11,806 nt of DNA from an uncultured Methanobrevibacter sp. (GTDB lineage: Archaea; Methanobacteriota; Methanobacteria; Methanobacteriales; Methanobacteriaceae). The stretch covers positions 1 through 11,806 of the forward strand of contig ONIK01000052.1 of the NCBI GenBank assembly GCA_900317865.1, in the 5' to 3' direction. The position numbers and the translations under genes are program-made. The notes beneath the pieces were generated by a model. It saw only the letters and a list, made by a program, of their open reading frames with translations. It made no database searches and was not told where the DNA came from. Position 1 is the first letter of the stretch. Each line of letters begins with the position of its first letter. Positions 6,401 through 10,984 of the stretch are shown piece after piece.

Positions 6401-8064
6401 GTGAATCATATGGTCGTGACGAAAGTATTGCGGATTTAAATAGGAGTGTAGGTTGGTTTACTAGTCAATATCCAGTAGTTATTGATATAAGTAGTGATTA
6501 TGAAGATATTTCTATAATAAAAGATGTTTATAAACTTAAAACAGCATTTAGAGGAATAAAAAATTTAGGATTGAATTATTCTTCACTCATATACACCACT
6601 AAAGAATTGGAATATAAACACTGCCCAGTTACACTAAATTTCTTAAGTACTGAATTTGTATTTAAAAATCAACTGTTTGAATCTGTAAATTATAAATTTA
6701 CCAAAGATAATGAAGTAAACACTGAGGTTTATGGGATTGATTTAAATATTGATCGTACAAATGATTTTTATTATATCGAAGGAGATTATCCAAAAGATAC
6801 TTTTATTGGAGATGGAATTGATGAATTCATTGAAGATATTAAATCCGAATTAGAATTCATTGGAAATTATAAGTTTAAAGACGATAACATTATTTGTAAT
6901 TTATCCGAACCCCAATTGGAAGTTTATTTAAATGAAAAGGAAAATGATATGGGAACAGCTTATTCTACTTGGGAAATTGTTGAATGTCCTTTAAATAAAT
7001 CAATGGATGAAATTAAAAGTGCAATTCATGCTTTAATCAATAAACATCCTATTTTAAAAGGACGTATTTTAGATGATGAATGTATGCCCCTTTTAATATG
7101 TGACAGTTATCCATTAATTGAAATTAGCTACAATGAAGATTATTCAAGCCTTATTGAAAGATTTGACCTAGAAAAATATCTTGCCCGTTTTTTTATAATC
7201 AATAAAAATGATTGCAGATTCATATTTTATGATATTCATCATGTTATTAATGATGCTGTAGGTTTCAATATAATTAAAAATGATTTAGCTGATGCGTTTG
7301 AATATAAATTAGATTCTACCATAGATTTAGGATTTGTTCAGGCAAGCCATGATTCATTCGCATCCCAATTCACGTCCGGTTATGAATCGGCCCATGAGTT
7401 CTATGCTGAAAAATTATCAAATATAAAAGAAGTTAATTCACTGCAAAAGGACCCTAATGGTTTCAAGATGATGGTTTCACTTCCAATTCATGGTGTTCGA
7501 AGTAACGTAGAAAGATTTACACGAGATAATAATATTACCGTCGGTACTTTCTTAAATGCTGTTTTTGCTTATACATATTCACGTTTTATTAAAAGCACTA
7601 AGATCTGCTATAATTTTGTTGAGCATGGACGTCATGAAACCTATGCTAAAAATGCTTTAGGAATGTTCGCCCGTACGATTCCAATTTTAACTGATTGTAA
7701 AAACGACAGTGTCAAAAATTATTTAAGTTATTTTTCAGATTTAACATTAAATTCCATGTTGAATAGTGTTTATCCATTCAGATTACTTGCTGAAGAATTT
7801 AATTTGAACAATGAGGTATTATTTGAATATAATTTTGATTTAAATGATGTACAGAATATTAAAGAAGACATTATTATTAAAGAGGACATTATTGATGCAT
7901 TTTCACAATTTTTCTGCATAATTAATGATTTGGATGATGGTTATGTGATTCATGTGAAACATACCGATAAGTTTTCAAAATCTACCGGAATTGATTTTGT
8001 CAAATTATATGCTAAAATACTAAAACAAATGTTAAATAAAGAAAATTTAAAAGAAATTATTTGA
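424..8064 (+). CDS. Two-module nonribosomal peptide synthetase (half-C, A-T-C-A-T-E-C)
   Basis: This 2546-residue multidomain enzyme should build a short peptide on carrier-bound phosphopantetheine arms in the cytoplasm. Domains in order with approximate residues: half condensation 27-175, adenylation 188-658, carrier 668-738, condensation 757-1163, adenylation 1182-1657, carrier 1667-1736, epimerisation 1748-2148, terminal condensation 2156-2540. Both adenylation domains keep the ATP-binding loop and the C-terminal catalytic Lys (K650, K1648). Both carriers keep the attachment serine (S702, S1701). There is no thioesterase or reductase. The predicted product is a dipeptide unit with a D second residue, released or passed on by the last domain. 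The ATG at 424 has an in-frame TAA at 397-399 and is the first Met in the frame. The frame is intact, with no internal stops. The gene stands alone on its strand, and its 3' end overlaps the convergent transporter gene by 8 bases. No known synthetase was recognised by name, and the substrates are not predictable with confidence. Confidence 0.95.
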   Translation: MNEFEPTLLPFNKYKDGISVDYEKVPLNQLLINKICNNNFDSNLLILAAICITLTKYTNSTEIFIRVNNIPLIFNDKNRDKTVFAYINTIQKYLNESPDVNNESYFNIIFDGVDVEDEGINLFVCKNSLNLKFDSNKYTNYYIKSFLKSINRVIKQFDKYDIRKIKIKDIALRNEEPVPDFKLKRNPLVNELLEAQTNKTPDKIALRISGESYTFREVNDEANKIANGLIKRGLKEGSSIAFLLEREKTLITVFLGIIKAGCVAIPLDTNFTPEKLKYIMENSEAKYIITYENMDDAINPMDLINESDASFPKVNLKPDDPIFLLYTSGSTGNPKGVISTHCGISNLISVHIKTNYKKLLSISSIAFDISEEDILVSLTNGIELIFANDEEIKDIVLLSRLIEDTSPEFVNITPSRFLSYIQVPEFCNALGKFAGIGCGGEHFTKNVYNEIQKYGDIDVYNGYGPLETSLTSNSKKIINPNYITNGKPLLNYITDVRDIDRKLLPYGVIGELYIGGVGVSKGYYKLDEKTKESFIKINGVNYYKSGDNAIQLPSNEIIIKGRIDNQIKLRGQRVEPEEIEQVILKYGKIENAVVMIQEVNNENHLCAYLISNVKIDVNDLRNYLASILSQYMVPTFIIQLNKFPETTSGKIDRKRFPKPKMETEKIKPVNDVETVLYNFCCNILNLKDFGVTDNLFKMGFTSLTIMKLNSDIYHEFNISLKHSDLMDNPTIREISKLLNYPNEIEKIEKIEPVSSNKYPMSSQQKRLYVLYCKNPNLTNYNLPYVRKFKKVLNVNKLENAINKVIDAEEILRTSLHLENGEYIQKIHEHRNIKVDFVKLEDTIDINEIFHSYIHPFNLEHEPLLRIKIVEYKGETYVFRDMHHILGDQISNDILYNKIKDAYYGKPVYPQRIQYKDYTFWVKKQQNAEAEYWKNKTVSYAGSLIYADFKRPLIQTFQAEKISHHLDKKTIEKLAMVNNTTIYKLLLSQFIILLHKYIHEDNIQIGTITSGRTHPDIQNTLGMFVNTLPFIQSVSDEDTLKETLIKTEKEISNLFANQNYTIDQIIADHKIPISDSQNPLFNILFLQNTSDNFESNVESDELKFELTCGLKNSKSELTVEFYYNPNVYSFEKIKYLLDHYIYLIDNIDKNIDKKIKDIKILSPEYEQEIIKIAGFKNEIKHDPICVSFKKQVEKNPSKVILSDDKISLTYTDLNLKTNSLANYLRDKIGVKKQDRIVLFANRSIESVLAFLSILKLNAIYVPVNPLAPKENIKYIVEQVKANVLLTNIDLDLKNVNIVDLRQESLYNYDNCGIESTFDGYFSIIHTSGTTGVPKGVKLTHKNIENFLITAEDKFLSKNCEVFYHTTNIYFDTSLFEIIFPILNGIELHVINHNYDFSKVPEYILKQKAMLNTVPAKLTMFLKLVNFDNVMKSIAQLILAGEVLTKNLVKILQNYNTVIYNAYGPCEATIFASIKEIVSSNEISIGKANINTQIYILNNERQLCPFCIPGELCIGGKQVSEGYLNNPDLTDDIFIENPFDEGKLYCTGDLAYLGTDGDIHFIGRIDSQIKLNGQRVEIDEINTQIEKNTNIKQAITIPNSDKTQLYSYIVSDKIIDIDKLLNDLELNLIPFMIPSSIIQIDSIPINKNGKIDYKKLPKPKVRKNRYVPPTNDIEKSIVEVWEDVLDITPIGINDDSYQLGMDSIKAIRIVSLLQNKDIICNTKDILKYKTPYMLAKNVVDKTSVSHDSIEGIVDLLPIQSYFFDYINKNEYSQHFILKSSENIDVEILQDALNELLNIHDMLRASYKLEENIPVQRISPLNECIYEINEYDISEDFDEKVNEIYNKSLSSLNIENKLIDVNLIHDDEDYLLLVFHHLIIDGISWNILLSDLSKIYLGLKECEEFNINKPYPYKRWVNDVKELVNNISPEEKEHWTEVNDLLDDSEIKGIGNSFNFRVNVKYDVDNLLMLTEEEYLALAIARAYKKTYGRDIIFNRESYGRDESIADLNRSVGWFTSQYPVVIDISSDYEDISIIKDVYKLKTAFRGIKNLGLNYSSLIYTTKELEYKHCPVTLNFLSTEFVFKNQLFESVNYKFTKDNEVNTEVYGIDLNIDRTNDFYYIEGDYPKDTFIGDGIDEFIEDIKSELEFIGNYKFKDDNIICNLSEPQLEVYLNEKENDMGTAYSTWEIVECPLNKSMDEIKSAIHALINKHPILKGRILDDECMPLLICDSYPLIEISYNEDYSSLIERFDLEKYLARFFIINKNDCRFIFYDIHHVINDAVGFNIIKNDLADAFEYKLDSTIDLGFVQASHDSFASQFTSGYESAHEFYAEKLSNIKEVNSLQKDPNGFKMMVSLPIHGVRSNVERFTRDNNITVGTFLNAVFAYTYSRFIKSTKICYNFVEHGRHETYAKNALGMFARTIPILTDCKNDSVKNYLSYFSDLTLNSMLNSVYPFRLLAEEFNLNNEVLFEYNFDLNDVQNIKEDIIIKEDIIDAFSQFFCIINDLDDGYVIHVKHTDKFSKSTGIDFVKLYAKILKQMLNKENLKEII
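502..948 (+). other. NRPS domain: N-terminal half-condensation (C-lobe only)
   Basis: Residues 27-175 run parallel to the C-terminal lobe of the internal condensation domain. The segment LLILAAICITLTKYTNSTEI matches the helix YKLLLSQFIILLHKYIHEDN, and KIKIKDIALRNEE matches the closing KIKDIKILSPEYE. The N-terminal lobe with HHxxxDG is absent, so the domain cannot condense in the usual way. It may be a structural remnant, a docking element, or the end of a split domain. Confidence 0.65.
985..2397 (+). other. NRPS domain: adenylation 1
   Basis: Core motifs are in order: YTFREVNDEAN (213-223), IIKAGCVAIPLD (257-268), LLYTSGSTGNPKGV (324-337), AFDIS (366-370), NGYGPLET (461-468), GELYIGGVGVSKGYY (510-524), YKSGD (543-547), GRIDNQIKLRGQRVEPEEIE (561-580), YMVP (631-634) and TSGKIDR (647-653). 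Hand alignment to GrsA gives a tentative specificity code D368, I369, E372, N411, G437, G439, G462, L470, T471, K650. I do not recognise the amino acid. Confidence 0.9.
2425..2637 (+). other. NRPS domain: carrier (thiolation) 1
   Basis: The motif DNLFKMGFTSLTIMKL (693-708) holds the predicted phosphopantetheine attachment site S702. MGFTS replaces the common LGGHS, but the serine and its hydrophobic surroundings are kept. A short charged linker with repeated EKIEKIE (744-750) follows. Confidence 0.85.
2692..3912 (+). other. NRPS domain: internal condensation, HHxxxDQ
   Basis: All condensation motifs are visible: MSSQQKRLYVLY (760-771), AEEILRTSL (807-815), MHHILGDQIS (881-890), YKDYTFW (914-920), IGTITSGR (1004-1011), GMFVNTLP (1021-1028) and NPLFNILFLQN (1077-1087). 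The catalytic H883 and structural D887 are present, but the usual final Gly of HHxxxDG is Gln888. The upstream module has no epimerase, so an L-donor, L-acceptor type is expected. Confidence 0.88.
3967..5394 (+). other. NRPS domain: adenylation 2
   Basis: Core motifs: LTYTDLNLKTN (1207-1217), AIYVPVNP (1257-1264), IIHTSGTTGVPKGV (1322-1335), YFDTS (1368-1372), NAYGPCEAT (1459-1467), GELCIGG (1508-1514), YCTGDLA (1543-1549), GRIDSQIKLNGQRVEIDEIN (1561-1580) and NKNGKID (1644-1650). The tentative specificity code by hand alignment is D1370, T1371, F1374, N1410, I1436, A1438, A1460, I1468, F1469, K1648. I do not recognise the substrate. Confidence 0.9.
5422..5631 (+). other. NRPS domain: carrier (thiolation) 2, pre-epimerase type
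   Basis: The motif SYQLGMDSIKAIRI (1694-1707) carries the attachment serine S1701. The DSIKA form is the signature of carrier domains that feed an epimerisation domain, and an epimerisation domain does follow. Confidence 0.9.
5665..6867 (+). other. NRPS domain: epimerisation
   Basis: Epimerisation motifs are present in order: LLPIQSYFFD (1753-1762), FHHLIIDGISWNILLSDL (1872-1889), NRESYGRDE (1992-2000), RSVGWFTSQYPVVID (2007-2021) and VTLNFLS (2069-2075). The two catalytic positions known for the family, the second His of HHxxxDG (H1874) and the Glu of EGHGRE (E1994 in ESYGRD), are both kept, so an active L-to-D epimerase is expected. Confidence 0.85.
6889..8043 (+). other. NRPS domain: terminal condensation-like, HHxxxDA
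   Basis: SEPQLEVYL (2161-2169), INKHPILKGRI (2205-2215), IHHVINDAVG (2271-2280), EHGRHETYAKNALGMFART (2400-2418) and EVLFEYNFDL (2464-2473) follow the order of condensation-domain motifs. H2273 and D2277 are kept, and Gly of HHxxxDG is Ala2278. No adenylation, carrier or thioesterase domain follows. Such terminal domains in other systems release the chain onto an amine, alcohol or an internal nucleophile, or hand it to another synthetase. Confidence 0.75.
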
Positions 8065-9547
8065 TTTCATCAAGATGCATTTTTCGTTTAATGTTATCTT
8101 TATAAACAATCAGTATTGTAACCGATATTAAATTTAAAATAACAAAAATTAAGAAATACGCCATAAGTCCATTTGTTGGAATGTTAAAACTAAATGATAA
8201 ATCTGATAACATTTTTCTCTCTGCTGGAAATAATATTGATAATAATCCAGAAAAATACATTCCAGCAGCACGGGTTGCTGTAAATAATCCGAAAAATAGT
8301 TGATAATATTTTTCAGGTGCTAATAAACCAACTAAAGAATAACCAGAAATGGAAAAAAATAATTCAGATAATGCTACAAACATCTCGAAAATTAAAATCC
8401 AAATAAAACTAATTTTATCTAAAGGCAAGGCATTCATGTCTAAAAAATAGCCTAAAACACTTAGCATTAAAAAACAAAATGTCATTATGAAGAATGCAGT
8501 TATTGTTCTATTAATAAATCCAAATTCAATATTTCTTTTATCCAGCACATTGTTAAACTTTATAAATAGGGGGCTCAAAAGTAAAATAAAAATTGGATTA
8601 AGAATGAAAAATAATTGAACAGGTAACTCAAAGGACAAAAATTTCCTATCAACAGATAAATCAAGGAAAAAAACCATCCCTATATTAAATTGAGCATATG
8701 CAACTCTGTAAAAAATAATGATTAATAAAAATAATAAAAATGCAGTTATTCTATCTCTTTCAATAATACTCATCGAATTATTAAATAAAACCAATTTTTT
8801 TCTTAAAGACATTTGTTTAATCTCAAAAATACTTTTTGAAGAAATTTTACTTAGCAAGTTATTGAAATTGGGAGTTATATTATTCAGTGGACGTTTATCT
8901 TCCATTAAATTGTCTTCATTATCAACCAAATATTTATTCTTCAATAGGAAAAATACAATCAATCCAACTATTGAAATAAATCCAAATAGCAGAAAAATCA
9001 GCGAATACAAATTATAATTATTTGTACCAACAAATACAGACATTAAAATTGGTCCAACCATTACTCCAATATTTAAAATTGGATAATAAATGGAAAATGC
9101 GTGCATTGTAGAATTTTTATCGTTGATTGAAAAAATCATATGGGTAATTGATAAAGTTGTTAAACCCGTTCCTAATGCAAGGAAAAATAATCCTATAAAG
9201 AAAATTATGCTTTGAAAAGTAAAGACATAATTGTCGTAGATTATATTGCTCGGTTGATATAGCGATGCTGCATAAGCTAAAATAAATTGACTCAATATCG
9301 TTGAAATAAATCCAATTGCTAATGTATCAGTTTTACTTAAGAATTTATCGGATAAATATCCTATAATGATAGGTAAAAAGTATGTAAATCCATAATAATT
9401 AGCAAAAGTTTTTGAAACTAATGGAAATGAAAAGTGAAGAACATAAAGTAAGAATAAAGTAAAAATTGAAGATATTCCAAACTCAATAATTGAAGACGTG
9501 AATGCAATCGAAGATATGAAATATGTCCCTTTAAATTTTTTTTCCAT
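8057..9547 (-). CDS. POT/PTR2-family (MFS) membrane transporter, divergent
   Basis: The 496-residue protein is dominated by hydrophobic helices, about twelve or more, and would lie in the cell membrane. It matches the proton-dependent oligopeptide transporter family by position-specific motifs: FLPIIIGYLSDKFL (57-70), ALGTGL (124-129), FSIYYPILNIGVMVGP (151-166, the FYxxxNxG signature), RITAFLLFLLIIIFYRVAYAQ (266-286), NPIFILLLSPLF (317-328) and ALSELFFSISGYSL (392-405). A charged loop at about 203-265 separates the two halves. The first helix has IIEFGISS where family members usually have ExxERFxYYG, so the Arg of the proton-coupling motif is missing. Known members mostly import di- and tripeptides. 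The convergent NRPS suggests a role in moving or re-importing its product, or conferring self-protection, but this is inference. The start ATG (9545-9547) is chosen because it fits helix one. No clear Shine-Dalgarno site precedes it. The stop lies inside the NRPS 3' end. Confidence 0.85.
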   Translation of the reverse strand: MEKKFKGTYFISSIAFTSSIIEFGISSIFTLFLLYVLHFSFPLVSKTFANYYGFTYFLPIIIGYLSDKFLSKTDTLAIGFISTILSQFILAYAASLYQPSNIIYDNYVFTFQSIIFFIGLFFLALGTGLTTLSITHMIFSINDKNSTMHAFSIYYPILNIGVMVGPILMSVFVGTNNYNLYSLIFLLFGFISIVGLIVFFLLKNKYLVDNEDNLMEDKRPLNNITPNFNNLLSKISSKSIFEIKQMSLRKKLVLFNNSMSIIERDRITAFLLFLLIIIFYRVAYAQFNIGMVFFLDLSVDRKFLSFELPVQLFFILNPIFILLLSPLFIKFNNVLDKRNIEFGFINRTITAFFIMTFCFLMLSVLGYFLDMNALPLDKISFIWILIFEMFVALSELFFSISGYSLVGLLAPEKYYQLFFGLFTATRAAGMYFSGLLSILFPAERKMLSDLSFSFNIPTNGLMAYFLIFVILNLISVTILIVYKDNIKRKMHLDEIK

Positions 9548-9548
9548 A

Positions 9549-9596
9549 GTTTATATTATAATATAACATATCATTTATAATTTATCAAGTTATATT
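9549..9596. repeat. Cluster of inverted half-sites before the transporter start
   Basis: A perfect 16-bp palindrome TTATATTATAATATAA (9551-9566) ends 3 bases before the transporter ATG. It overlaps an 8-bp inverted repeat, AATATAAC (9560-9567) with GTTATATT (9589-9596). The AATATAA half-site therefore occurs three times in alternating orientation. This could be an operator near the transcription start, or chance in AT-only DNA. Confidence 0.4.
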
Positions 9597-9610
9597 TTCA
9601 TATAGCCGAC

Positions 9611-9618
9611 ATATAAAG
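9611..9618 (-). promoter_or_regulatory. Possible TATA box for the transporter gene
   Basis: On the minus strand the sequence is CTTTATAT, a fair archaeal TATA box. Its expected start point near 9588 would give a leader of about 40 bases and would place the inverted half-sites at and just after the start. A second AT-rich candidate lies at 9575-9582, so the choice is uncertain. Confidence 0.35.
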
Positions 9619-9685
9619 ATAATCAACAAAAATGAAGAATTAAAAAAATCAAATTAGATAATTATAAAATATCAAGAAAACTAAA

Positions 9686-9708
9686 ATGATATTTCCCCCC
9701 AATATCAT
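9686..9708. repeat. Hairpin with a homopolymer loop (G6 on minus strand)
   Basis: Perfect 8-bp arms ATGATATT (9686-9693) and AATATCAT (9701-9708) flank the loop TCCCCCC. On the minus strand, the direction of both neighbours, the loop reads GGGGGGA and T-rich sequence follows the stem. It sits about midway between the protease stop and the transporter start. Confidence 0.55.
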
Positions 9709-9747
9709 AATAGGATTTACTTAAAATAACGACCAATATATTAATAG

Positions 9748-9768
9748 TTTACTATAAAAAATAGTAAA
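9748..9768 (-). terminator. Hairpin in the trailer of the moeA-protease transcript
   Basis: Arms TTTACTAT (9748-9755) and ATAGTAAA (9761-9768) pair over 8 bp around five A (five T on the minus strand). It lies 67-87 bases after the protease stop, behind the T7 tract, and may help end or protect the transcript. Confidence 0.4.
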
Positions 9769-9789
9769 ATAATTAATTATAAAATTAAA

Positions 9790-9815
9790 ATAATAAAAAG
9801 AAAATATAAAAAAAT
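9790..9815 (-). terminator. T-rich terminator of the moeA-protease transcript
   Basis: On the minus strand, T7 (9808-9814) is followed by further T-rich runs, beginning about 20 bases after the protease TAG stop. Oligo-T tracts are the main signal for archaeal transcription termination. Confidence 0.5.
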
Positions 9816-9834
9816 AGTTTTAAAATTGTCTAAC

Positions 9835-10968
9835 CTATATGAAACTGGCTATAATACTGACAATAATAATCATTGCCATGATTACAGATATTGAATTAAC
9901 AAGCGGCTTGTACATATTTTCCGGAAGTTTATAGCTAAGCAATATTTCAAGCATTTTACCTCCATCCAAAGGTTTCATTGGAAGTAAATTGAATGTACCG
10001 ATTCCTAAATTTAAAATAAACATCCATTGGAATAAATCGGCTAAATTAAATAAAACCCAAGGTAAAGGACCGAAAGCATTATTTTTCAATTCATAATGTT
10101 TGGCTGCCTGAATTCCAAAGTAACCTACAGATTCATTATTCGGATTTTTATCCAGCGTCAGCGTATACGAACCCTGATTCGTACCAACAGTTACATTATC
10201 TCCAGGCTTGAAATTTCCAACAATATTCATATAGCTGCTCGAATCATTAATTACATGATTATCAATAGACTCTATAACCATTCCCTCTTTTAAATGTTCG
10301 CTAGCCGGTGAATCGCCAACTACACGATTAATTTCAATTCCGTTTTCAGAAAAATTGCCTGGAATGGCATAAGATGAAATTACTAGAAATATAATAAAAG
10401 AAATAGCTGCAAGTGACATGTTGGCAACGGAACCCGCCGCATAAACTCTAAGCTGTGATAATTTTGAAGATGCCTTAAGTTCATCCTCATCAGGTTCGAC
10501 AAAAGCACCAGGAATTATTGCAAATAACAATAAACCGATGGATTTGATACTTATTTTTTCAGTAACTGCCAATATACCATGTGAAAATTCATGAACTACC
10601 AATACAGTAGCTAAACCTATCAATCCATAACCTAACGGAACATAAATAGATGATCCTGGCATTTCAACACCAGGTATTACCAGTGAAACAGATGGGGTAG
10701 TGGTTATAGTCTCAAGTGATGACACTAAAAGCCATGTCATACCAATCATTGCAACAAATGACACCACAATACCAAAATTCATAAAATATTTCCAAAAACG
10801 AGGGGATTTGTCAGAAATACGTTTAATAAATCCCCTAAGTCGTTCTGTTCTCCACATTATAATAGGAAAATCAATTTCAAAACCATACTTTGATAATTTA
10901 TTATTAAATATTAAAGCTACTGCCCAGATTATAAAAAAGGCTATTATATAATAATAAATTCCATTCAT
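9835..10968 (-). CDS. M50-family membrane metalloprotease (site-2-protease-like) with PDZ domain
   Basis: This 377-residue membrane protein should be a zinc protease that cuts substrates within or next to the membrane. The zinc motif HEFSH (126-130) lies in a hydrophobic helix, with E127 as the catalytic base. The third ligand is expected at D335 in MKPLDGG (331-337), near the C-terminus. A PDZ-like domain lies at about 205-290 (VVGDSPASEHLKEGMVIESI), and the GSVANMSLA segment (179-187) is typical of the family. Membrane helices include about 4-21, 64-84, 112-134, 141-155, 182-202, 305-330 and 358-377. The ATG at 10966-10968 is preceded by a Shine-Dalgarno-like GTGGTG (10974-10979) and follows the moeA stop by 16 bases, so the two are probably co-transcribed. 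The natural substrate is unknown. The assignment to the family is firm; any link to MoeA or the NRPS is not shown. Confidence 0.9.
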   Translation of the reverse strand: MNGIYYYIIAFFIIWAVALIFNNKLSKYGFEIDFPIIMWRTERLRGFIKRISDKSPRFWKYFMNFGIVVSFVAMIGMTWLLVSSLETITTTPSVSLVIPGVEMPGSSIYVPLGYGLIGLATVLVVHEFSHGILAVTEKISIKSIGLLLFAIIPGAFVEPDEDELKASSKLSQLRVYAAGSVANMSLAAISFIIFLVISSYAIPGNFSENGIEINRVVGDSPASEHLKEGMVIESIDNHVINDSSSYMNIVGNFKPGDNVTVGTNQGSYTLTLDKNPNNESVGYFGIQAAKHYELKNNAFGPLPWVLFNLADLFQWMFILNLGIGTFNLLPMKPLDGGKMLEILLSYKLPENMYKPLVNSISVIMAMIIIVSIIASFI

Positions 10969-10973
10969 TTAAA

Positions 10974-10979
10974 CACCAC
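10974..10979 (-). promoter_or_regulatory. Ribosome binding site of the protease gene
   Basis: GTGGTG on the minus strand ends 5 bases before the ATG. Its GGTG core is complementary to the 3' end of archaeal 16S rRNA. It supports the ATG at 10968 and translation from a shared moeA-protease message. Confidence 0.6.
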
Positions 10980-10984
10980 ATTAA

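Larger units (their letters stand above)
9548..9834. other. 287-base spacer between transporter start and protease stop
   Basis: I see no gene here. Read on the minus strand, it holds the protease 3' end with T-tracts, two 8-bp hairpins (9748-9768 and 9686-9708), then the transporter promoter region with its half-site cluster. The stretch is almost pure A and T except for one run of six C at 9695-9700. Confidence 0.6.

Noticed and set aside
6889..8043. Terminal domain as a second epimerase because of its HGR motif
   Set aside because: It lacks the epimerase VGWFTxxYP and HHxxxDGxSW forms and instead has the condensation-type GMFxxTxP motif.
7900..8064. Hidden thioesterase or reductase at the NRPS C-terminus
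   Set aside because: No GxSxG motif, alpha/beta-hydrolase pattern or nucleotide-binding GxxGxxG is seen after the terminal condensation domain.
9695..9700. C6/G6 run as a G-quadruplex or i-motif
   Set aside because: Only one run is present; four are needed for an intramolecular structure.
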